From NCBI GenBank assembly GCA_966250335.1, contig CBINGZ010000045.1, forward strand, positions 1 to 44,450: a DNA stretch of 44,450 nucleotides, in the 5' to 3' direction. A program made the position numbers and the translations under genes. The stretch comes from OLB7 sp966250335 (GTDB lineage Bacteria > Bacteroidota > Ignavibacteria > OLB7). The notes below the pieces were generated by a model. It had not been told where the DNA came from, did not search any database, and saw nothing but the letters and a program-made list of their open reading frames with translations. Below, piece by piece: positions 17,269 through 24,746 of this stretch (position 1 is the stretch's first letter; every line of letters begins with the position of its first letter).

Positions 17269-18891
17269 ATGCCGAGCACTTACACGTTCCCCGGCGTCTA
17301 CGTCGAGGAGATTCCGAGCGGTGTCCGCACCATCACGGGCGTCAGCACGTCCGACACCGCCTTCATCGACTTCTTCCCGCGTGGTCCGGTCGACGAAGCG
17401 GTTCGCATTACGAGCTTTGGTGATTTCGCTCGTCTCTTCGGAGGGCTTCATTCCTGGAGCGAGGCGAGCTACGCCATTCAACAGTACTACCTGAACGGCG
17501 GGCAGATCGCCTGGGTCGTCCGCGTGGTTCCGGCCGACGCCGCGAAGTCGGAGCTGATCCTGACCGGCGGTTCCCCCGTGGAGGATGTGCTGACCGTGAC
17601 CGCCAAGAACGAAGGGGCCTGGGGAGACAATCTGGAGGTCGCCGTGGTGGACGCCGGAAACGGACGGTTCAATCTGGTCGTCCGCGAGGCTGTCGTGGTC
17701 AACGGCAGAACCCAGATCGTCAACACCGAGACACATCGCAACCTGACAATGGACAGGACCGACTCGCGATATGTCGTGCGGCAGGTGAACAGCGCTTCGT
17801 CGCTGGTCGATATCACCGACACCAGTCTCGGCGTCCCTCCTCTCTCCCTCGCTCCCGATCCCTCCTCCCCGGACGGCGTCCCCGCCGGAGCGTTCACCTC
17901 GCTGGAAGGGGGCTCCGACGGCACCCTCTACGACAGCGACGGCGATCTGGTGGACGACACGGTCCGCGCCGCCTTCGCCGCCCTGCTTCAGGGGAACGAG
18001 GCCGACAAGAGCGGCATGAGAGCGCTCGATGTGATCGACCCGTTCGTCTTCAACATCCTCTGCATCCCGGCCGCCTCCAAGCTCGACGCCGATCCTACAG
18101 CCAGCATCGCCAACATGGCCCAGGTGGTCGCCGCCGCGCAGAGCTATGTGGAGGGGAAGCGGGCCTTCTTCATCATGGATATCCCCGAGGGGATCGACAC
18201 GCCGAAGCGGATGATCGACATGATGGAGGCGAGCAACCTGCGCCACCGCAACGCCGCGACATATTTCCCCCGCCTCGTCCTCTCCGACCCGCTGGCCGGC
18301 AACAGGCCGCGCAACGTCGGCCCGAGCGGGACCCTTGCCGGGGTCTACGCCCGCACCGACGCGAACAGAGGAATCTGGAAGGCGCCCGCCGGAACCGACG
18401 CCACGCTTCGCGGCGCAAGCCTGGCGGTGAAGCTCACCGATCTGGAGAACGGTTCGCTCAACCCGCTTGGGATCAACGCCGAACGGAACTTCCCGATCTT
18501 CGGCAATGTGAGCTGGGGAGCCCGCACGCTGGAGGGGGCCGATCAGCAGGCAAGCGAATGGAAGTATATCCCGGTACGACGCACGGCGCTTTATATCGAG
18601 GAGAGTCTCTACCAGGGACTGAAATGGGTGGTCTTCGAGCCGAACGACGAGCCCCTCTGGGCACAGGTCAGGCTGAACGTCGGCGCGTTCATGCAGAACC
18701 TCTTCCGCCAGGGAGCCTTCCAGGGGAAGACCCCGCGCGAAGCCTACTTCGTGAAGTGCGACCGGGAGACCACCACCCAGGACGACATCAACCGCGGTAT
18801 CGTGAACATCCTTGTCGGATTTGCGCCCCTGAAACCGGCCGAGTTCGTCGTCATCAAACTCCAGCAGATGGCTGGACAGATCGAAGCGTAA
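17269..18891 (+). CDS. eCIS contractile tail sheath protein
   Basis: This 540-residue protein would polymerise around the inner tube and contract to drive it out. The N-terminus 'TFPGVYVEEIPSGVRTITGVSTSDTAFI' and the following 'SYAIQQYYLNGGQIAWVVRV' are standard for phage/Afp-type sheaths. The C-terminus ('TTTQDDINRGIVNILVGFAPLKPAEFVVIKLQQMAG') is the conserved strand region that joins neighbouring subunits. Residues about 120-330 are the more variable outer domain. It is the only sheath gene in the window, whereas Afp and PVC have three. It opens the structural part of the operon and is followed 12 bases later by the tube gene. Confidence 0.95.
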   Translation: MPSTYTFPGVYVEEIPSGVRTITGVSTSDTAFIDFFPRGPVDEAVRITSFGDFARLFGGLHSWSEASYAIQQYYLNGGQIAWVVRVVPADAAKSELILTGGSPVEDVLTVTAKNEGAWGDNLEVAVVDAGNGRFNLVVREAVVVNGRTQIVNTETHRNLTMDRTDSRYVVRQVNSASSLVDITDTSLGVPPLSLAPDPSSPDGVPAGAFTSLEGGSDGTLYDSDGDLVDDTVRAAFAALLQGNEADKSGMRALDVIDPFVFNILCIPAASKLDADPTASIANMAQVVAAAQSYVEGKRAFFIMDIPEGIDTPKRMIDMMEASNLRHRNAATYFPRLVLSDPLAGNRPRNVGPSGTLAGVYARTDANRGIWKAPAGTDATLRGASLAVKLTDLENGSLNPLGINAERNFPIFGNVSWGARTLEGADQQASEWKYIPVRRTALYIEESLYQGLKWVVFEPNDEPLWAQVRLNVGAFMQNLFRQGAFQGKTPREAYFVKCDRETTTQDDINRGIVNILVGFAPLKPAEFVVIKLQQMAGQIEA

Positions 18892-18903
18892 GGAGGAGAT
18901 CCA

Positions 18904-19428
18904 ATGGCACAGTTCAGCGTCAACGCACAGCGATTCGACCCGTACAAGAACTTCAAATTCCGCGTGAAGTGGGACGGCCGCTACGTGGCCGGGATCAGCA
19001 AGGTCGGCGCGCTGAAGCGCACGACGAAGATGGTGGAACACCGCGAGGGGGGCGACCCGAGCTCTTCCAGAAAATCGCCGGGACGCACCGAGTTCGAGGC
19101 GATCACGCTGGAACGCGGGGTCACCCACGACAAGGAGTTCGAGCAGTGGGCCAACAAGGTCTGGAACTACGGCTCCGGTCTCGGGGCGGAGGTCTCGCTG
19201 AAGGATTTCCGGAAGGATATCATCATCGAGCTCTACAACGAGGCGGGACAGCTCGCCATCGCCTACAAGATCTACCGCTGCTGGGTCTCCGAGTTCACCG
19301 CCCTGCCGGAGCTCGACGCGAAGGGAGAGGTGATCGCCATCCAGTCGATCAAGCTGGAGAACGAGGGATGGGAACGGGACTATGAAGTGGCCGAACCGAC
19401 CGAGCCCTCATTCCTCGAACCCGCATAA
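18904..19428 (+). CDS. eCIS inner tube protein (gp19/Hcp-like fold)
   Basis: This 174-residue protein should stack as hexamers to form the inner tube. It has the typical 'FDPYKNFKFRVKWDGRYVAGISKVGALKRTTKMVEHREGGD' opening and 'ITLERGVTHDKEFEQWANKVW' in the middle, ending with 'KGEVIAIQSIKLENEGWERD'. The family usually has about 145-155 residues; the extra length is mostly the acidic C-terminal tail. AAGGAGGAG seven bases before the ATG is the strongest ribosome site nearby, as expected for an abundant subunit. It is the only tube gene of this type here. Confidence 0.95.
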   Translation: MAQFSVNAQRFDPYKNFKFRVKWDGRYVAGISKVGALKRTTKMVEHREGGDPSSSRKSPGRTEFEAITLERGVTHDKEFEQWANKVWNYGSGLGAEVSLKDFRKDIIIELYNEAGQLAIAYKIYRCWVSEFTALPELDAKGEVIAIQSIKLENEGWERDYEVAEPTEPSFLEPA

Positions 19429-19431
19429 CGG

Positions 19432-20172
19432 ATGAGGCCGCTGTCGGCTCACGATATCGTCGCGATCCGGGAAGAGGCGCGGAGGCAGCACCCGGTGGAT
19501 CGTGCTCTCACGATCCTCGGCCGCGCTCTTCCCGAACGATCGTGGGACGATCTTGCCGCACTCTCGATCGGCCGGCGGGACGCGCTGCTGCTGGAGCTGC
19601 GCGCCCGCACCTTCGGCGACACCCTGGAGGGGACCGCGAGCTGCGCGGAGTGCGGCGAGAAGCTGGAGTTCCCCCTCTCGATCGGCGAGCTCATGCAGGC
19701 GACATACGAATCGACGGAGCCCGGGCCGACGGTCGACGGCTTCCGTCCGCTGCCGACCCCGACGGGGGATCTCACCTTCCGGTTCCTCGACAGCCGTGAT
19801 CTGGCCGCCGCCGCCGGCTCTCCCGATCCCGTCGCTGCGCGATACACCCTGGCCCGACGCGCCCTTGCGAACGCCGACGGCACGCCGCTGGAGCGGGAAC
19901 CGGACGCGGAGACGACGGCGCTGCTGGCCGAAGAGATATCGAAGCACGACAGATTTGCGGATATCACCCTCTCGCTCGTCTGTCCCGCATGCGGACGGGG
20001 GTGGGATACGACACTCGACATCCTCTCATACTTCTGGGAGGAGATATCGGCCGCCGCCCTCGGGCTGCTCCACGACGTTCATCTGATCGCGTCGGCCTAC
20101 GGCTGGCGCGAGGAAGAGATTCTGGCGATCCCGGCGGCGCGCCGCCGGGCCTACATCGATATGATACTCTGA
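19432..20172 (+). CDS. gp51-like baseplate assembly chaperone with two zinc-ribbon motifs
   Basis: This 246-residue protein matches the T4 gp51-type baseplate hub assembly chaperone family found in many eCIS operons. Visible hallmarks are 'HPVDRALTILGRALPERSWDDLAALSIGRRDALLLELRARTFGD', a first CAECG motif, a second CPACG motif about 130 residues later, and the C-terminus 'WEEISAAALGLLHDVHLIASAYGWREEEILAIPAARRRAYIDMI'. The two CxxC pairs could bind one zinc ion together. It starts three bases after the tube stop, and its own stop overlaps the next start by one base. Its job is probably assembly rather than a part of the final particle (inference from the family). Confidence 0.8.
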   Translation: MRPLSAHDIVAIREEARRQHPVDRALTILGRALPERSWDDLAALSIGRRDALLLELRARTFGDTLEGTASCAECGEKLEFPLSIGELMQATYESTEPGPTVDGFRPLPTPTGDLTFRFLDSRDLAAAAGSPDPVAARYTLARRALANADGTPLEREPDAETTALLAEEISKHDRFADITLSLVCPACGRGWDTTLDILSYFWEEISAAALGLLHDVHLIASAYGWREEEILAIPAARRRAYIDMIL

Positions 20173-21161
20173 TGGCCGACGCACTGACGAGAATATCGGA
20201 ACGCCTCTTCGGAACGGCGGACGTCGTTCGGCCCGACCTTGCCCCGACCCTTGTCGCGGCGGCGCCGGGGATCGAGCCCGACATATCATATCAGGATGCG
20301 TCGATCGACCCCGCGCCCGAAGCGGCAGGGAAGATCGAACGACCGCATCCCGGACCGCCGGCGCCGCGCGCGCAGGGCCCGGCGGCGATTCTCAAGGGGG
20401 AGACTCCGGTTCACAACGATTATGACACCCCAAGTCGACGTGAACCCTCCTCTTCCCGACCCCGGACGGCACTCCGGTCCGGGGATCGGCCGGGACGTTT
20501 CGAGCCGGTCTCGAAACGCCCGGATACTTTCGACCGGATGGCCGGCGGCCTTCTTCCGCCGGTCGTTCCGTCGCCGCTCCATCGGGACCGACGGCTCCCG
20601 GAATCGCGGCATGAAGATGACGTGTCGCGAGATATCGAACCGGTCGTTCCTTCGCACGCGACACGACCGCCGACCACGGCACGACAGGCCGACCCGACCG
20701 TGGAGCCCGAATACCTCCGGTCGCGATCGATAATCGGACCGAGGGCCGGAGAGCCTCCGGTGGAACGGCCGAGCCTCGTCCCGATGCGCCCGGAAAAGGA
20801 AGGGGCGTTCGATCTCCGGTTCGACGCCACGGTGGACCACGGAACCGTGGCGCAGGGGGAAATCGCCGCGGACGAATCGATTCGCGATACGACAGGAAGA
20901 TCCGGCGATACGATCCACCCCGCGATCCGCACAGGAGCGCGAACGGAGCAGCGGAAGGCGCAGAGCCCCTTCGGCGGGCAGAACGAGAGGAACGAAACCC
21001 GGTCGGATGAGACCGAAAGAACTATCACGATAACGATAGGTCGTATCGACGTCCGGGCGGTTCATCCCCCGCCGCCGCCGGTACAGAGCGCTCCCAGGCG
21101 CCACACGCCGTCGCTGACGCTGGACGATTACCTCAAGCAGCATAACGGAGGAGGGAGGTGA
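20172..21161 (+). CDS. Disordered eCIS protein with conserved C-terminal motif
   Basis: I place the start at 20172, overlapping the previous stop by one base; a longer in-frame reading runs back into the chaperone gene. The protein has 329 residues. The first 285 or so are rich in Pro, Arg, Asp and Ser and look unstructured. The end reads 'TITITIGRIDVRAVHPPPPP...SLTLDDYLKQHNGGGR'. That pattern (a short strand, a Pro-rich gap, then a LDDYL-type helix and a basic tail) recurs in proteins found at this operon position in other contractile systems. The function is unknown; a flexible adapter that binds a partner through its C-terminus is plausible. Its stop overlaps the DUF4255 start. Confidence 0.7.
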   Translation: MADALTRISERLFGTADVVRPDLAPTLVAAAPGIEPDISYQDASIDPAPEAAGKIERPHPGPPAPRAQGPAAILKGETPVHNDYDTPSRREPSSSRPRTALRSGDRPGRFEPVSKRPDTFDRMAGGLLPPVVPSPLHRDRRLPESRHEDDVSRDIEPVVPSHATRPPTTARQADPTVEPEYLRSRSIIGPRAGEPPVERPSLVPMRPEKEGAFDLRFDATVDHGTVAQGEIAADESIRDTTGRSGDTIHPAIRTGARTEQRKAQSPFGGQNERNETRSDETERTITITIGRIDVRAVHPPPPPVQSAPRRHTPSLTLDDYLKQHNGGGR

Positions 21162-22423
21162 GCAACTTCCTGGGCATAGCAACCGTGACCGCCGGCATCC
21201 GGCAGTTGATACGGGACGCGGTGGAGGCGGCGGTGGCGGGCGCCGACATCAGCACGGCGCGCCCGGACGCCCCCAGCGGCGTACCGGACCCGCGCGTCAA
21301 CATCTTTCTCTACAACGTCACGCCGAATCCCTCCTTCCGGAACATCGATCTCCCCACCCGCAGATCGGACGGCTCGCTTGCCGCCCGGCCGATGGCGGCT
21401 CTCGATCTGCACTACCTTCTCAGTTTCTACGGAGACGAGTCGGAGCTGGTGCCGCAGCGGCTGCTGGGGAGCACGATCACGGCGCTCGGAGCGCAGCCCG
21501 TTATCACTCGCGACACGATACGCAGAGCGATTGCGGCGGGGCCGGGGACCTTCCTGGAGGATTCGAATCTGGCGGAGCAGGTCGAGTCGGTCCGTGTATC
21601 TCCTGAAGCGATCAATCTTGAGGAGCTTTCCAAACTCTGGTCGGTCTTCTTCCAGACCCCGTACGTTCTCTCGGTGGCCTATACCTGCTCGGTGGTGCTG
21701 CTGGAGGCGAATCTGAACCCGCAGCCGTCGCTCCCGGTCCGCGCCGCCAACATCCGCGCGATACCGTTCCGCAAGGCGACGATCGACAGGGTCGTATCGA
21801 GCCTGGGGACAAACGTCCCGATCACCTCCGATACCATCCTCTCGATCCGCGGAAGCGATCTGGCGGCGACTACGGTGCGCGCCCTTATCGACCAGGACGA
21901 GACGACTCCGGCAGGAATATCCGATACCGAGGTGACGGTCGATCTCTCGTCGTTCCCCGCATCGGTGCTCCGCTCGGGGGTAAGGACCGTCAGGCTGGTC
22001 TATCCCGTCACGATGGATGACGGGACCGTGCTGGAGGATGGCTTCGGGTCCGACATCGCCCCCTTCGTCCTCCGGCCGACGATCACGCGGGCGCAGGTCC
22101 AGAACCCGCAGGGGGAGAACGACGCCCCGCGATCGGCCGATATCGAGGTCCGCGTCCGCCCGCGCGTCGGGCTGCGGCAGAGCGTGGTCATGCTCCTGAA
22201 CGAGTTCAACCCGCCTGCCGGACGCGCCCCCCGCTCCTACACCTTCGACGCCCCCTCCCGCGACGTCGAGGGAGCGCCCGACTCGACCAACACGCTCCTG
22301 ATCCCCGTCTCCGGCCTTGCGCCGGGGCGCTATCTGGTACGAGTCCAGATCGACGGAGCCGAAAGCCTGCTGGAAACGAACCCGGGCGGACTGCTCGCCA
22401 CGCCTCGCATAACGATATCGTAG
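21158..22423 (+). CDS. DUF4255 / Pvc16-like tail terminator with Ig-like extension
   Basis: This 421-residue protein starts with GTG, preceded by GGAGGAGGGAGG and overlapping the previous stop (GTGA). Residues 1-185 match DUF4255: 'IATVTAGIRQLIRDAVEAAV', 'VNIFLYNVTPNPSFRN', 'LDLHYLLSFYGDESELVPQRLLG', 'LSKLWSVFFQTPYVLSVAYTCSVVLLE'. Members such as Afp16/Pvc16 cap the far end of tube and sheath and set particle length. Residues about 195-421 form two or more beta-rich, IPT/Ig-like segments and make the protein longer than typical Afp16. Confidence 0.88.
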   Translation: MSNFLGIATVTAGIRQLIRDAVEAAVAGADISTARPDAPSGVPDPRVNIFLYNVTPNPSFRNIDLPTRRSDGSLAARPMAALDLHYLLSFYGDESELVPQRLLGSTITALGAQPVITRDTIRRAIAAGPGTFLEDSNLAEQVESVRVSPEAINLEELSKLWSVFFQTPYVLSVAYTCSVVLLEANLNPQPSLPVRAANIRAIPFRKATIDRVVSSLGTNVPITSDTILSIRGSDLAATTVRALIDQDETTPAGISDTEVTVDLSSFPASVLRSGVRTVRLVYPVTMDDGTVLEDGFGSDIAPFVLRPTITRAQVQNPQGENDAPRSADIEVRVRPRVGLRQSVVMLLNEFNPPAGRAPRSYTFDAPSRDVEGAPDSTNTLLIPVSGLAPGRYLVRVQIDGAESLLETNPGGLLATPRITIS

Positions 22424-22440
22424 AATGAACGATTGAACCG

Positions 22441-24360
22441 ATGAGCGACGCCGAACGATACGACAGGTACGAGATGAACCAGCGCCTGCTGATGGAGGCC
22501 CTGGCCGACGTGCGCCGCATGGTGGCGGGCGAACCGGCGGAGAGCGCGGGCGAGGCGGTTCCCGCCCCCGCGCTCGAAACGATCGCCGAAGGCTTCGGTC
22601 TCAGCACGTTCGAACGGAACCTGCTCCTCCTCTGCGCCGGCATGGAGCTGGACGGCGGCTTCGCCTCCCTCTGCGCCGAGGCGCAGGGAGACCCGCAGAA
22701 ACGGTACCCGACCTTCGGTCTGGCGCTGGCGGCGCTCCCCGGCGCCCACTGGAGCGCCCTCACCCCGCAGGCTCCGCTCCGCCGCTGGCGGATGATCGAG
22801 GTGGGGCACGGAGGAGCGCTCACGGCATCACCGCTCCGGATCGATGAGACCATCCTCCATTTCCTCGCGGGGACGGCGCAGATCGATCCCAGGCTCCAGC
22901 CTCTTCTGAAGCATGTTCCATCCACCGGAAGCATAGCCCCAAGCCACCAGACGGCGCGCGACGCCGTGCTTGCCGCATGGCGCACCTCCGGCGACGGCGA
23001 ACGCTCCATCCCGGCCGTGCAGCTCTGCGGAGCGGACGAGGCGTCGATACGGACGATCGCGGCGGCCGCCTGCCGGGCCGTCGGGCTCGAACTGCTTGCT
23101 CTATCGCCCCTCGATCTTCCCCTCTCCCTCCCCGAACTGGAGACCGTCGCCCGGCTGCTGGAACGGGATCTCCTCCTCCGCTCCTGCGCCCTCCTGATAG
23201 AGTGCCGCGGAACGGAGCCGGCCGACAGGGACCGCGATCGCGCCGTGGCCTGGCTGAGCGAGCAGATGCAGGGGGCGCTGATCCTCTCGACTCCCGAGCG
23301 TCGGCGAACAGGATCGCGACGCACCATGTATGTGGAGGTGGGACGTCCCCCCGCGGCCGAGCAGCGGACCCTCTGGCGGGAGACGCTGGGGGGTCACGCG
23401 ACCGCATGCAACGGAGAACTCGATCGAATCACATCGCAATTCGACCTGAATGCCGGAACGATCCGGGCGGTCGCGAACGATGCGGTCGATATGGGAGAAG
23501 CTACCGGCGACGGAGCGGGAAAACATCTCTGGGAGACCTGCATCCGCCACCTCCGCCCGAAGCTCGAGGAGCTCGCACAGAGGATCGTTCCCGCCGCCCG
23601 ATGGGACGACCTGGTGATCCCCGCCGCGCAGCGGGAGACGTTGCGGCAGATCGTGGCGCACGTCCGCAGGCGACGGATGGTCTACGACGACTGGGGCTTC
23701 GCAAAGAAGGGATCGCGCGGGCTCGGCATCAGCGCCCTCTTCAGCGGGCCGAGCGGCACCGGCAAGACGATGGCCGCGGAAGTGCTCGCGGCCGAACTGG
23801 GACTCGATCTCTTCAGGATAGATCTGAGCTCCGTCGTCAGCAAGTATATCGGAGAGACCGAGAAGAACCTGAAGCGTGTCTTCGACGCAGCCGAGGAGGG
23901 AGGAGCCGTCCTCCTCTTCGACGAGGCCGACGCGCTCTTCGGCAAGAGAAGCGAGGTGAAGGACAGCCACGACCGCTTCGCCAATATCGAAGTCGGATAT
24001 CTGCTGCAGCGGATGGAGGCGTACGAGGGGCTGGCGATCCTCACGTCGAACCTCAAGAACTCGCTCGACACGGCGTTCATGCGGCGCATCAGATTCGTCA
24101 TCAACTTCCCCTTCCCCGACGCATCGGCTCGCGAGGAGATCTGGCGACGGGTCTTCCCCGATGCGACGCCGGTGGAGGGACTGGAGATCGCCGCGCTTGC
24201 CCGGCTCAATCTGGCCGGAGGGAACATCAGGAACATCGCCCTTAACGGAGCCTTCCTTGCGGCCGACGCCGGGGAGCCGGTAGCGATGCGCCACCTGATG
24301 ACCGCGGCAAGGAGCGAGTACGCGAAGCTGGAGAAACCTCTGGGAGAATTCCCGTCGTGA
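22441..24360 (+). CDS. eCIS AAA+ ATPase (Afp15/Pvc15-like)
   Basis: This 639-residue ATPase is the usual eCIS assembly or disassembly motor. The N-terminal 420 residues contain a degenerate module ('LLLCAGMELDGGFASLCAEAQG'). The C-terminal AAA+ domain has Walker A GPSGTGKT at 436-443, 'IDLSSVVSKYIGETEKNLKRVFD', Walker B LLFDEAD with Asp494 and Glu495, and the sensor and arginine-finger region 'AILTSNLKNSLDTAFMRRIRFVINFPFPD'. No membrane segment is seen. It lies 17 bases after the DUF4255 gene. The family role is established by context rather than by a fully worked-out mechanism. Confidence 0.93.
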   Translation: MSDAERYDRYEMNQRLLMEALADVRRMVAGEPAESAGEAVPAPALETIAEGFGLSTFERNLLLLCAGMELDGGFASLCAEAQGDPQKRYPTFGLALAALPGAHWSALTPQAPLRRWRMIEVGHGGALTASPLRIDETILHFLAGTAQIDPRLQPLLKHVPSTGSIAPSHQTARDAVLAAWRTSGDGERSIPAVQLCGADEASIRTIAAAACRAVGLELLALSPLDLPLSLPELETVARLLERDLLLRSCALLIECRGTEPADRDRDRAVAWLSEQMQGALILSTPERRRTGSRRTMYVEVGRPPAAEQRTLWRETLGGHATACNGELDRITSQFDLNAGTIRAVANDAVDMGEATGDGAGKHLWETCIRHLRPKLEELAQRIVPAARWDDLVIPAAQRETLRQIVAHVRRRRMVYDDWGFAKKGSRGLGISALFSGPSGTGKTMAAEVLAAELGLDLFRIDLSSVVSKYIGETEKNLKRVFDAAEEGGAVLLFDEADALFGKRSEVKDSHDRFANIEVGYLLQRMEAYEGLAILTSNLKNSLDTAFMRRIRFVINFPFPDASAREEIWRRVFPDATPVEGLEIAALARLNLAGGNIRNIALNGAFLAADAGEPVAMRHLMTAARSEYAKLEKPLGEFPS

Positions 24361-24382
24361 GATACCGACGGATCGATCTGCG

Positions 24383-24670
24383 ATGAATATCGATCTCCAT
24401 ATCGAGGAACTGGTTCTGCACGGCTTCGCGCCGGGCGACCGGCACGCCGTGGAACGGGCGATCCGTGCCGAGCTGACCCGGCTCCTGCTCGGATCCTCCG
24501 AAGAGAGATCGAACGGCTCGGTGAATCATCTCGACGGCGGAGAGATCCGCCTCCCGGCGCAGGAAGACCCGGATTCGGTGGGCGTCGGAATCGCCCGGGC
24601 AATCCACGCGGGGCTGCCCGGGAGAGAATCGGGAAGCGATCATCCCGAACGTGAGAGCATATCGCACTGA
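24383..24670 (+). CDS. Small conserved eCIS protein (IEELVLHGF type)
   Basis: This 95-residue protein starts 'MNIDLHIEELVLHGFAPGDRHAVERAIRAELTRLLL' and later has 'LDGGEIRLP...VGVGIARAIHAGL'. The same pattern of an IEELVLHGF strand, a basic helix with DRH/AVE, and a GxxIAxAIxxGL helix occurs in small proteins between the ATPase and DUF4157 genes of other eCIS operons. Its function is unknown; its size and context suggest a chaperone or adaptor for the neighbouring DUF4157 protein (inference). It lies 22 bases after the ATPase stop. Confidence 0.75.
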   Translation: MNIDLHIEELVLHGFAPGDRHAVERAIRAELTRLLLGSSEERSNGSVNHLDGGEIRLPAQEDPDSVGVGIARAIHAGLPGRESGSDHPERESISH

Positions 24671-24685
24671 GAGAATAACAGCTGA

Positions 24686-24719
24686 ACGGATGTGGGGATG
24701 AACAGAGCCCTGCATCCGT
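24686..24719 (+). promoter_or_regulatory. Intra-operon hairpin before the DUF4157 gene
   Basis: ACGGATG and CATCCGT form a 7-bp stem, with an inner GGG/CCC, in the 76-base gap between the small conserved gene and the DUF4157 gene. Such a hairpin could lower read-through or stabilise the mRNA. It lacks a T tract. Confidence 0.35.
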
Positions 24720-24746
24720 GAGGACCTTCGCTCAACACAAGAGGTC

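Noticed and set aside
17050..19128. 692-residue minus-strand open frame
   Set aside because: Antisense to the end of the glycosyltransferase gene and to the sheath gene, whose reading frame is clearly real.
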